Positions 57,413 to 64,000 of a stretch of 64,000 nucleotides of DNA are shown here, piece by piece. A program made the position numbers and the translations under genes. Under the pieces are notes generated by a model. It was not told the origin of the DNA. It saw nothing but the letters and a program-made list of their open reading frames with translations, and ran no database searches. The stretch spans positions 8,817,203 through 8,881,202 of the forward strand of contig NZ_JAGINW010000001.1 of NCBI RefSeq assembly GCF_017876405.1. Direction: 5' to 3'. The stretch comes from Kibdelosporangium banguiense. Lineage in GTDB: Bacteria > Actinomycetota > Actinomycetes > Mycobacteriales > Pseudonocardiaceae. The stretch's first letter is position 1. Each line of letters opens with the position of its first letter.

Positions 57413-59515
57413 ATGCACCTAATCGCGAAACCGAGTTCCCACGGACTGACGATGCCCCAGCCGCGATCCCAGCACACCGAGCTGGCGGCCGCTTGGCGTC
57501 ATGCGGTCCTGGAGGCGAGCTACATCCCGAGGTCGCCAGCCGACCTCGATGTAGTGCTCACCGAGCTTGTGGGCACCCTCATCGACGCGCTCACCGCACC
57601 CGAGTTCTCAACGCACGCAGGCACAGTCGCAGGTGCCCAGCTGGTCACCGAGGGATTCGTCGACCCCGACGCGTTGACGGCCACTGTGCAGGTCCTCACC
57701 GATGGTCTGCCCACAACCGAGGAAGAGCGAACGCACCGCACGCCCATGCTGCTGGGCGCCTTGTGCGCCGGCTACGCCGAAGCGCTGCGCAAGCACACCC
57801 TCGACCAGCAGGAAGGTGTCAACCAGGCACTGCTCAACAGCGTGGTGCGGGCCGAGAAGAACCTGCGTGCCACCGAAAGCCGGTTCCAGGAGGTGTTCGT
57901 CTCCTCCGCGACCGGGATCGCGATCACGGACCTCAACGGGATGTGTCTGGAGGCCAATCCGGCGCTCGGCGAGACCCTCGGACGGCGTCCCCAGGACCTG
58001 ATGGGCGTGTCCGTCACCGACATGTTCCGCGACGACGCCGTGATGCGTCTCTATAGCCGGATCCTTGAAGGCGCGGAGACTCCGATGCAGGAGCAGTTCA
58101 GGCTGCGCCGGGCCAACGGCGAGAAGGTCTGGGTGCTGCTGGCCGTGACGCTGCTGCGCGACGACGCGGACGAGCCCGCGTACTTCGTCACGATGGTGCA
58201 GGACGTCACCGAACTGCGGCTGCTGCAGGACAGGCTGAGCCACCAGTTGCTCTACGACGCGTTGACCGGGCTGCCCAATCGGCAGTGCTTCCACACCAAG
58301 CTGGAATCCATGCTCGGCAGCGCCGCACCAGGCACGTCGATCACGTTGTGCTGCATCAACCTCGACGGCTTCGCGATGGTCAACAACAGTCTCGGCCACC
58401 CCGCGGGCGATCGGCTGCTGCAGGCCGTCGGTCACCGCCTCGAACATGTTGTCGCCGGGCAGAATGCCTCGGTGGCAAGGATCAGCGGGGACGAGTTCGC
58501 AGTCCTGATCGAGGATCCGGCCACACCGGTTCCGTTGGACGATCTCGTCGGCGCGATCAACCGGGAACTCAGCGAGCCGGAGTACATCGACGGCCGTGGC
58601 ATCGCGGTCGGCGCCAGCGTCGGCGCGATCCGCCGGCTCGCTGCGGCGCAGTCCGCCGATGAGCTGTTTCGTGCGGCGGATATCGCGCTGCGTAAGGCAA
58701 AGGCAACCGGGCGCAGGCAGTGGGCTGGGTATCACGAGCGTGACGATCTCCACGCGACCCGCCTCGACCAATGGGCCGTCGAACTCCCCGGCGCATGGGA
58801 GACCGGCGATCTCGCCGTGGCCTACGAGCCCGTAATCCGGTTGGCCGACCGTTGCTTGGTCGGGGTGCGTGCCGTCCTTCGCTGGACTCGTCCGGACACC
58901 GAACCCATGGGACACGACGACTGTGTACGCCTTGCCGAGCGCACCGGCCTGTCCGTCCACCTTGGACCGTTGATCCTGACCGAGGCGATGTCGGGATTGC
59001 CGCTGCTGCGGCCCGCTCTCGAAGGCAGCCCGCTTGTCCGGATCCAGTTGACCCGCAACCAGTCCGGCGACGCCGACCTGATCCGCGCGGTGAACCAGGC
59101 CATCACCCCCGATCCCAGCCTGCTGGAGGTCTGCCTGCACACCGGCGCCGTCCTGGAGGATTTCGGCGACGCACAGGACAATCTGGAGGTCCTGCACGAC
59201 ATCGGCGTGACCGTGGGCCTCTGCGAGTTCAACGGCGGCCCCCGCGAACTGGATCTGCTCGCCCGCACCGGCGTCCGCTCGGTCACCCTGGCCGCCCAGT
59301 GCGCCGTGACCGCCACTCCCCTGCTGCGCGCCGAAACCGCCCGCGTCATCAGCATGATCCGCGACAACGGCGTCGACTGCTCAGTCGTGAACGTCTCCGA
59401 TCCCACGGAAGCCACATACTGGACCAACGCAGGCGCCATCACCGCCCAGGGCGGCATGTTCGGCCCCGCAGTCGCCGCGTCGGACCTCGAGACACTCCTT
59501 GGCCTGCGGGTCTAG
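57413..59515 (+). CDS. PAS-GGDEF-EAL protein with degenerate active sites
   Basis: A 700-residue signalling protein starting one base after the methyltransferase stop. An N-terminal helical sensor domain (about 1-150) precedes a PAS domain (about 155-275, VSSATGIAITDLNGMCLEAN, then AYFVTMVQDVTELRLLQDRL). The GGDEF domain follows (YDALTGLPNRQCFHTKLESM to RISGDEFAVLIED). The signature reads SGDEF, so the first glycine is changed but the metal-binding DE is kept. The EAL-like domain starts VAYEPVIRLADRCLVGVRAV, where EAL is VRA, and later acidic ligands are altered (VCLHTGAVLED). Phosphodiesterase activity is unlikely; weak diguanylate cyclase or c-di-GMP-sensing roles are possible. ATG 57452 is an alternative start. 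Confidence 0.9.
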   Translation: MHLIAKPSSHGLTMPQPRSQHTELAAAWRHAVLEASYIPRSPADLDVVLTELVGTLIDALTAPEFSTHAGTVAGAQLVTEGFVDPDALTATVQVLTDGLPTTEEERTHRTPMLLGALCAGYAEALRKHTLDQQEGVNQALLNSVVRAEKNLRATESRFQEVFVSSATGIAITDLNGMCLEANPALGETLGRRPQDLMGVSVTDMFRDDAVMRLYSRILEGAETPMQEQFRLRRANGEKVWVLLAVTLLRDDADEPAYFVTMVQDVTELRLLQDRLSHQLLYDALTGLPNRQCFHTKLESMLGSAAPGTSITLCCINLDGFAMVNNSLGHPAGDRLLQAVGHRLEHVVAGQNASVARISGDEFAVLIEDPATPVPLDDLVGAINRELSEPEYIDGRGIAVGASVGAIRRLAAAQSADELFRAADIALRKAKATGRRQWAGYHERDDLHATRLDQWAVELPGAWETGDLAVAYEPVIRLADRCLVGVRAVLRWTRPDTEPMGHDDCVRLAERTGLSVHLGPLILTEAMSGLPLLRPALEGSPLVRIQLTRNQSGDADLIRAVNQAITPDPSLLEVCLHTGAVLEDFGDAQDNLEVLHDIGVTVGLCEFNGGPRELDLLARTGVRSVTLAAQCAVTATPLLRAETARVISMIRDNGVDCSVVNVSDPTEATYWTNAGAITAQGGMFGPAVAASDLETLLGLRV

Positions 59516-59647
59516 CGATCCGGCGGAAAACCAGGCGGAGACGGAGCCTTGACGCTGCTACGGTCCCAGGCCTTGTTTCCCAGACTGTGCGTCCCAGCGA
59601 AGTCCCGCTAGGCACGGCGACCTGCGGCTTCACCCCGGCCTACTAGT

Positions 59648-59682
59648 GTATGCAGTATACGGTCGACTATCATAGGGTCGAC
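59648..59682 (+). promoter_or_regulatory. Palindrome and direct repeats upstream of the aldehyde dehydrogenase
   Basis: GTATGCAGTATAC (59648-59660) has inverted GTAT/ATAC ends with a short centre, followed by GGTCGAC (59661-59667) and GGTCGAC (59676-59682) as direct repeats. A GntR-type operator fits the first part. Both lie 40-75 bases upstream of the start. The role is inferred. Confidence 0.4.
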
Positions 59683-59721
59683 ACAGGCACCGTGCCGCAG
59701 AGAACGGAGGCTCACGCCCCC

Positions 59722-61080
59722 ATGTACTCAGTCACTGACCCGGCCACGGGTGAACTGATCGAGGAGATCGAGAACGCCACCAGTGCGCAGGTCGAGGCGG
59801 CGATCGAGCGGGTCCACCGCGGCTATTCGTCGTGGCGGCTCAGGCCGGTCGCAGAGCGCGCGGCGATTGTGCTGCGGGCCGCCGAACTGTTCGCCGAGCG
59901 GGCCGACGAGCTGGCGGCGATCATGACGCTGGAGATGGGCAAGCGGATCAACGAAGGACGCGGCGAGGTCGGCATCGTCGTGGACATCTTCACCTACTAC
60001 GCGACGAACGGCCCGGCCTTGCTGGCGGACGAGCCGTTGACGATCAAGGGCGGCCAGGCCGTCATCACCAAGGAACCCATCGGCGCGCTGCTGGGCGTGA
60101 TGCCGTGGAACTTCCCGTGTTATCAGGTCGCCCGGTTCGTGGCGCCCAACCTGGTGCTCGGCAACACGATTCTGCTCAAGCACGCCTCGATCTGCCCGCG
60201 GTCGGCGGCCGCGATCGAGCAGGTGCTGCACGATGCCGGCGTACCCGAGGACGCGTACGTCAACATCTTCGCTTCGAGCAGGCAGATCCCGGCGATCCTC
60301 GCGGACGCGCGCATCCAGGGTGTGTCGCTGACCGGCAGCGAGAACGCGGGCATCTCGGTCGCTGCCGAGGCGGGCAAGAACCTCAAGCGCTGTGTCCTGG
60401 AGCTCGGCGGGTCCGACCCGTTGATCGTGCTGGACACCGACGACATGGAAGAGACGGTCAAGGCCACCGCCACCGCCCGGATGCGCAACTGCGGCCAGTC
60501 GTGCAACGCGCCCAAGCGCATGATCGTGCTGGCCGACATCTACGACGAGTTCGTCGACAAGCTGACCAAACGCGTCGCCGACTACTACCAGCCAGGCGAC
60601 CCCGCCAACCCGAAGACGACCCTGCCGCCACTGGCGTCGATCGCGGCGGCCGACGAGGTCGCGGCTCAGGTCGAGACCGCGATCAAACAGGGCGCGACGC
60701 TGCGCACCGGCGGGCGCCGGATCGGTCCGGGCGCGTACCTCGAGGCCACCGTCCTGACCGACGTCACGCCTGAGATGAACGCGTACTACGAGGAGACCTT
60801 CGGGCCTGTCGTACTGGTCTTCCGTGCGGAGACCGAGGCCGAGGCGATCGCGATCGCCAACGACTCACCCTTCGGGCTGGGCGCCGCGGTGTTCGGCACC
60901 GATCCGGAACGCAACCAGCGGGTGGCCCGGCAGATCGAGTCGGGCATGGTCTACCTCAACAAGTCCGGCGGTTCCCAGGCCGACCTGCCGTTCGGCGGGA
61001 TCAAACGGTCCGGCATGGGCCGTGAACTCGGCGCGGCGGGCATCGAGGAGTTCATGAACAAGAAGTCCATCCGGCTGTAG
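59722..61080 (+). CDS. NAD(P)-dependent succinate-semialdehyde-type aldehyde dehydrogenase
   Basis: A 452-residue aldehyde dehydrogenase. The cofactor segment PWNFPCYQVARFVAPNLVLG, the glutamate in CVLELGGSDPLIVLD and the catalytic cysteine in RNCGQSCNAPKRMIVL are in order. YEETFGPVVLVFRAETEAEA and PFGLGAAVFG complete the fold. The short form near 450 residues and the starting pattern SVTDPATGELIEEIENATSA are typical of succinate-semialdehyde or related semialdehyde dehydrogenases (GabD2-type). ATG 59722 is chosen over 59650 because the upstream stretch holds operator-like repeats. Monocistronic, ending in a hairpin. Confidence 0.93.
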   Translation: MYSVTDPATGELIEEIENATSAQVEAAIERVHRGYSSWRLRPVAERAAIVLRAAELFAERADELAAIMTLEMGKRINEGRGEVGIVVDIFTYYATNGPALLADEPLTIKGGQAVITKEPIGALLGVMPWNFPCYQVARFVAPNLVLGNTILLKHASICPRSAAAIEQVLHDAGVPEDAYVNIFASSRQIPAILADARIQGVSLTGSENAGISVAAEAGKNLKRCVLELGGSDPLIVLDTDDMEETVKATATARMRNCGQSCNAPKRMIVLADIYDEFVDKLTKRVADYYQPGDPANPKTTLPPLASIAAADEVAAQVETAIKQGATLRTGGRRIGPGAYLEATVLTDVTPEMNAYYEETFGPVVLVFRAETEAEAIAIANDSPFGLGAAVFGTDPERNQRVARQIESGMVYLNKSGGSQADLPFGGIKRSGMGRELGAAGIEEFMNKKSIRL

Positions 61081-61087
61081 TGAGGGA

Positions 61088-61118
61088 GCTCGCGGCTGGT
61101 CGGCGACCGGCCGCGAGC
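61088..61118 (+). terminator. Stem-loop after the aldehyde dehydrogenase
   Basis: GCTCGCGGCTGGTC (61088-61101) and GACCGGCCGCGAGC (61105-61118) pair over 14 bases with one G-T pair and a 3-base loop, seven bases after the stop. No T-run. Confidence 0.65.
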
Positions 61119-61183
61119 ACAGGCTAGCCAGCTTCGTTAGCGATCCTGAGCGAGCCTTGGTGTTGTGAATTATGGTCTGGGTT

Positions 61184-61538
61184 GTGGAGTTGCTGCGTTC
61201 ATCCATGGCTGCGAAGCGTTTGGGGTTCACCCGATGACGCTTCGTCAGTGGACGATCAATGGCAGGATTCGGATGGCAGTGTGACGGTGGTGCGGGTGAC
61301 ACATGAGGATCGGCTGGCCCGGTTCGAGGTCGGTTGGCTTCGGCGGCTGTTCGCGGTGTGCGGCGTGACCCTGGAGGTGCCGCATCCCAGGAAGTCTGGT
61401 GGCCGGGACGAACTCCTCAAAGACTTCGTTTCGTTGATGACTACCTTCGCGGGCCGCTTGTACGGCATGCGCAGCGCGGAGGCCCGCACGCGGCTGCTCA
61501 CCGAGACCGGCCAGCGCATCGAGGACGGTGTGGTGTGA
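61184..61538 (+). pseudogene. IS607-type TnpA serine recombinase, degraded
   Basis: Remnants of the IS607 resolvase-like transposase in two frames. First frame from GTG 61184: an N-terminal MerR-type helix-turn-helix, MAAKRLG, then a one-base shift and HPMTLRQWTINGRIRM. A second frame gives VTVVRVTHEDRLARFEVGWL and then LLKDFVSLMTTFAGRLYGMR, the conserved C-terminal part. About 60-70 residues in between, including the catalytic serine, are gone. It cannot be active. Its stop overlaps the TnpB start by four bases (GTGA), so the two were once coupled. Confidence 0.8.
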
Positions 61539-63520
61539 GCCGGAAACGTCAACTTGCCGAGGGCGAGACTTCCCGTACCGCGTGTGCCCGTGCGGTGCTG
61601 CGCACGGGCATGGATGAGAAGACCGGCGAGTTGCTGTCCGCCGCCAATGTGGCGGAGCGTGTCGGCTGGGCTGCCGATTTGGTGTCCGGGATGGTCACCG
61701 GTCTGCTGGCCGACCACTGGAACAGTGTTGATGTGGACATGCTTGCCTCGGGTGCGGATGCGGGCGGGCGCGCGTTGCCGTCGAACGCGTGGATGGCCTT
61801 GCGTCGCCTGGGCTGGAATGCCGCACCGGCCGAGGGTGTGAAGGTCAATGACCGGATCGTGCGGATGGCTCAGGAACAGGCCGGGCGTGTGCTGCGCTCG
61901 GCGAAGTGGCGGGCCGGTCTGACCGCCGCGGTACTGGCAACCTGGCCCGCCGTCCCGGCCAAGCGCACCCCGCAGGAGTGGGACGCTGTACGCCAGGCCA
62001 TTGGGCAGGCCATTGCTGGCGGGCAGCACCAGCCCTCCAGTGTGATCGCATCCCGTACCCGGCACGTGGCTGCCTTCGCCCGCAGACACGGGCGGCTGCC
62101 GGTGGATGTGTTCGACCTGGAGCCCGCGCCACGGAGCGCGCGGATGCTGCTGCTGTCAGCGTGCGACAAGCAGCAGGCCACCCTCGAGCGCGCGGATGAC
62201 GCGGGCCGGGTGCTACTGCGGCTGCAACTGCCCACACGGCATGACCCGAGGTCCTATCAGGACTGGGCGTGGGTGGCCTGCCCGATCTCGCTGCCGCCGA
62301 CGGTGCCCGCCAGTGCGATCCTGCACCTGCCCACCCTGCGCGTCCGCCAGGACCGTGTTCGCGTTGATCTGGCCTATACTCACGCCGTTCCCCGGACCTG
62401 GAGCACCGGGCATACCGTCGCGCTGGGTGTGGACTGGGGCCTCAACACTCTGCTGTCCGCTGGGACCGTCCGGCTGCATGATGACGGCCGTATCACCGCC
62501 CTCGGGGCCGGGAGCATGTTCCGGGCCGCTGGTGTTCTGGCCAAGCAGCACCGGCTGCGCAGGCACAGCGAGCGCCTGCACGCCAAGGCTGAGCAGTACC
62601 AGAGGCTGGCCGCCGGCGACACCGAACACCCGCTGGAGGCCAAGCACCAGGTCCTGCAGGAGGAGATCCGTGCGGTGTCCGCCCGCCGGTCGAACCTCAA
62701 CGACGCCCTGGCGTGGTCCGCCGCGCGCTGGGCCGTGGACCAGGCGCTCGCCAGCACCGCGACCGTGATCTACGTCGAGGACCTTCGGTCGATGGAAGCC
62801 CGCGGCATGGGCCGCACCCATAACACGCGCCTGTCCCAGCAGATACGCGGGCGGATCGTGGATCGGATGCGACACCTGGCCGTCGAGGCTGGGATCGCTG
62901 TGGTCACCGTCCCGGCCCGCAACACCTCCAAGCACTGCCCCCAGTGCCTCACCGTCCTGCGGCACCGTAAAGCCCCCGACCGGCCCACCACACCCGGATG
63001 GAAGTGGGCTCTCTGCGGCTCGTGCGGTTACCAGGGCGACCGCGACACCGGCGCGTGGCAGCGCATCGCCGCACGCGGCCTGACCCATCAGGCCAAGACC
63101 GTCACCGACCGCGCCAGTAATGCCGCCAGCAGCGCCATGGTCGTCCGCACGGTCGTGGACACACTCGAAGCGGGCGCGGTCATCACACCCGCGAAGACCA
63201 GCCGAGACCGGACCAAGACCGGACCCACCCGGCCACGATCCACACGCCCCGCGCCCAGGCGACGCAGGGCACCCTCCCCCACCCGCCCTTCGGGACCGGC
63301 GGGCCAGCGTCCGGAGGGACACGCTCACACGGACCGGACCCGGCTGCCCCGCGCAGCCCACCGGCACCAGGACGTGACAACGATCAGCACACCCATCACC
63401 CGGCACAAGCCACGAGGAGCAGCACTGGGCGCAGGATTCCACCTGCATACCCACGCCACCCCTCCACGATGGGCCGACCCACCGCCGGACATCACGTCCA
63501 GCATGGGATCGCTTAGCTGA
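61535..63520 (+). CDS. tnpB: TnpB-family RNA-guided endonuclease-like protein (IS607-type), long form
   Basis: A 661-residue TnpB. The RuvC-type catalytic residues appear intact: Asp300 in ALGVDWGLNTLLSAG, Glu415 in VIYVEDLRSME, and Asp502/Asp504 in GDRDTGAWQRI. A zinc ribbon between the last two has CPQC (468-471) and CGSC (494-497). The N-terminal 270 residues are the recognition part. After the RuvC domain (about residue 530) runs a long, basic, Pro/Arg/Thr-rich tail of about 130 residues. Usual TnpB proteins are 350-500 residues, so this one is long at both ends. The guide RNA normally derives from the 3' end of the gene and right flank; none was identified here. The frame is complete. 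Confidence 0.88.
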   Translation: MSRKRQLAEGETSRTACARAVLRTGMDEKTGELLSAANVAERVGWAADLVSGMVTGLLADHWNSVDVDMLASGADAGGRALPSNAWMALRRLGWNAAPAEGVKVNDRIVRMAQEQAGRVLRSAKWRAGLTAAVLATWPAVPAKRTPQEWDAVRQAIGQAIAGGQHQPSSVIASRTRHVAAFARRHGRLPVDVFDLEPAPRSARMLLLSACDKQQATLERADDAGRVLLRLQLPTRHDPRSYQDWAWVACPISLPPTVPASAILHLPTLRVRQDRVRVDLAYTHAVPRTWSTGHTVALGVDWGLNTLLSAGTVRLHDDGRITALGAGSMFRAAGVLAKQHRLRRHSERLHAKAEQYQRLAAGDTEHPLEAKHQVLQEEIRAVSARRSNLNDALAWSAARWAVDQALASTATVIYVEDLRSMEARGMGRTHNTRLSQQIRGRIVDRMRHLAVEAGIAVVTVPARNTSKHCPQCLTVLRHRKAPDRPTTPGWKWALCGSCGYQGDRDTGAWQRIAARGLTHQAKTVTDRASNAASSAMVVRTVVDTLEAGAVITPAKTSRDRTKTGPTRPRSTRPAPRRRRAPSPTRPSGPAGQRPEGHAHTDRTRLPRAAHRHQDVTTISTPITRHKPRGAALGAGFHLHTHATPPRWADPPPDITSSMGSLS

Positions 63521-63567
63521 TCAGAGACGCTTGATCTTTCCGCGAGGACACCCTATCGTCGCCCAAG

Positions 63568-63586
63568 CAAGGTTAGGCTATGCTAA
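63568..63586 (+). promoter_or_regulatory. IdeR/DmdR-type iron box
   Basis: The 19 bases CAAGGTTAGGCTATGCTAA match 15 of 19 positions of the IdeR consensus TTAGGTTAGGCTAACCTAA, with the conserved AGGTTAGGCT core. The site ends 18 bases upstream of the SIP start. Repression by an iron-loaded DtxR-family protein under iron sufficiency is inferred. Confidence 0.75.
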
Positions 63587-63604
63587 CTGAACGGGCCTGG
63601 TGTC

Positions 63605-64000
63605 ATGTCGAGAGTCAAAACGCCTGCTCAGCGTAAGATGATCCGGGCCGAAGTGGTGCGTACCCACCGCACCAGCCCGAGCTTCGTGACGCTCACGATC
63701 GGCGGGCCGGACCTCGCCCATTTCGTACCCGCCGGGTTCGACCAGTGCGTCCGCCTGTTCTTCCGCCGCGACGGCCAACGCGAGCTGGCAATGCCGACGA
63801 GGTCCAACAACGTGTGGGTCGCCCAGCACATGATGTCCCGCACGGCCACCCGGCCCTGGGTACGCAACTACACCGTGCGGGCGTTCCGTCCGGACAGCCT
63901 CGAGATGGACATCGAGTTCGCATTGCACGGTGACGACACTCCCGCAACAGCCTTCGCCACCAAGGCAAGTGAAGGCGACCCGGTCGGGATCTTCGACGAG
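63605..64000 (+). CDS. Siderophore-interacting protein (partial, C-terminus beyond window)
   Basis: 132 residues from ATG 63605 to the right edge. The pattern FVTLTIGGPDLAHFVPAGFD, then CVRLFFRRDGQ and RPWVRNYTVRAFRPDSLEMD followed by DIEFALHGDDTPATAFA, is the N-terminal FAD-binding barrel of SIP/ViuB-like ferric-siderophore reductases; RNYTVR is the flavin-contact motif. These proteins release iron from siderophores in the cytoplasm. The iron box just upstream supports iron control. The NAD(P)-binding half lies outside the window. Confidence 0.93.
   Translation, partial: MSRVKTPAQRKMIRAEVVRTHRTSPSFVTLTIGGPDLAHFVPAGFDQCVRLFFRRDGQRELAMPTRSNNVWVAQHMMSRTATRPWVRNYTVRAFRPDSLEMDIEFALHGDDTPATAFATKASEGDPVGIFDE

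Noticed and set aside
59648..59721. A start at 59650 for the aldehyde dehydrogenase
   Set aside because: The extra 24 residues do not match the family and lie over operator-like repeats; ATG 59722 begins the conserved part.
62213..63454. A long open frame antisense to TnpB
   Set aside because: The composition and the intact RuvC and zinc-ribbon motifs on the plus strand show it is a shadow of TnpB.
1..64000. CRISPR arrays, prophage structural genes, rRNA genes or a biosynthetic megasynthase
   Set aside because: None was seen: no regularly spaced repeats, no capsid/terminase/integrase genes, no rRNA-like sequence and no PKS or NRPS modules.

Overview
The window is high-GC DNA with frequent GTG starts and 1-4 bp stop/start overlaps. 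It looks like the chromosome of a filamentous actinomycete, most likely Pseudonocardiaceae-like. The signs are a SARP-type regulator with an NB-ARC ATPase, a DUF574-type methyltransferase, a mycothiol-linked DinB/MDMPI-type fragment, a serine/threonine kinase fused to WD40 repeats, LacI/DeoR/TetR sugar regulation and an IdeR-type iron box. The genus cannot be fixed from the sequence alone.

Layout. 1-4.6 kb: a sugar ABC importer (cut by the window edge) divergent from a LacI regulator across a palindromic operator, then a TauD-type dioxygenase and a PEP-mutase/isocitrate-lyase-like enzyme. 4.6-8.4 kb: an ABC exporter, a collapsed fructosamine-kinase pseudogene, and an SDR/TetR pair. 8.4-13.7 kb: a LuxR/HisKA_3 two-component system divergent from a MacB/FtsX-like ABC transporter, closed by a perfect palindrome. 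13.7-22 kb: a PH-like membrane protein, a 1473-residue kinase-STAND-WD40 protein with an FHA-like partner and a small membrane protein, and a convergent secreted protease operon. 22-32.5 kb: a SARP/NB-ARC regulator, an S9 peptidase, a PhoD phosphatase, an SGNH esterase, a DUF2294 protein, a cysteine dioxygenase-rhodanese pair and an SDR. 32.5-35.8 kb: an MMPL transporter divergent from an epoxide-hydrolase-like enzyme.

35.8-39.1 kb is the most unusual part. On the minus strand it holds a compact tRNA array (Tyr-GTA, Gln-CTG, Ala-TGC, Val-GAC-like) broken twice by mobile DNA. An IS5-family element lies inside the variable arm of tRNA-Tyr, flanked by a 3-bp ACT duplication. A 1.92-kb group II intron with its own reverse transcriptase/maturase lies between the T-stem and the 3' acceptor strand of the Val-like tRNA. 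The missing acceptor strand is found immediately beyond the intron, two bases from the stop of the hydrolase gene.

39.3-51.9 kb: an acyl-CoA dehydrogenase/oxidase, a molybdopterin oxidoreductase with flavin reductase and zinc-ribbon protein, MsrA, a sugar-efflux MFS, several secreted proteins, a fragment of a DUF4132 protein, a histidine kinase fused by deletion to a LuxR output domain, and an erythromycin-esterase-like gene under alternating GTTGAC half-sites. 51.9-61.1 kb: a sugar isomerase/oxidoreductase operon behind a LacI-type operator, TetR and DeoR regulators, an MFS permease, a DUF574 methyltransferase, a PAS-GGDEF-EAL protein with degenerate motifs, and a semialdehyde-type dehydrogenase. 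61.1-63.5 kb: an IS607-like element with a wrecked TnpA and an intact-looking, unusually long TnpB. The window ends in an iron-box-controlled siderophore-interacting protein.

The transport and regulator clusters (sugar uptake, envelope-stress ABC, iron) follow ordinary actinomycete logic. Several loci show recent decay by internal deletion (fructosamine kinase, histidine kinase/regulator fusion, TnpA, DUF4132).
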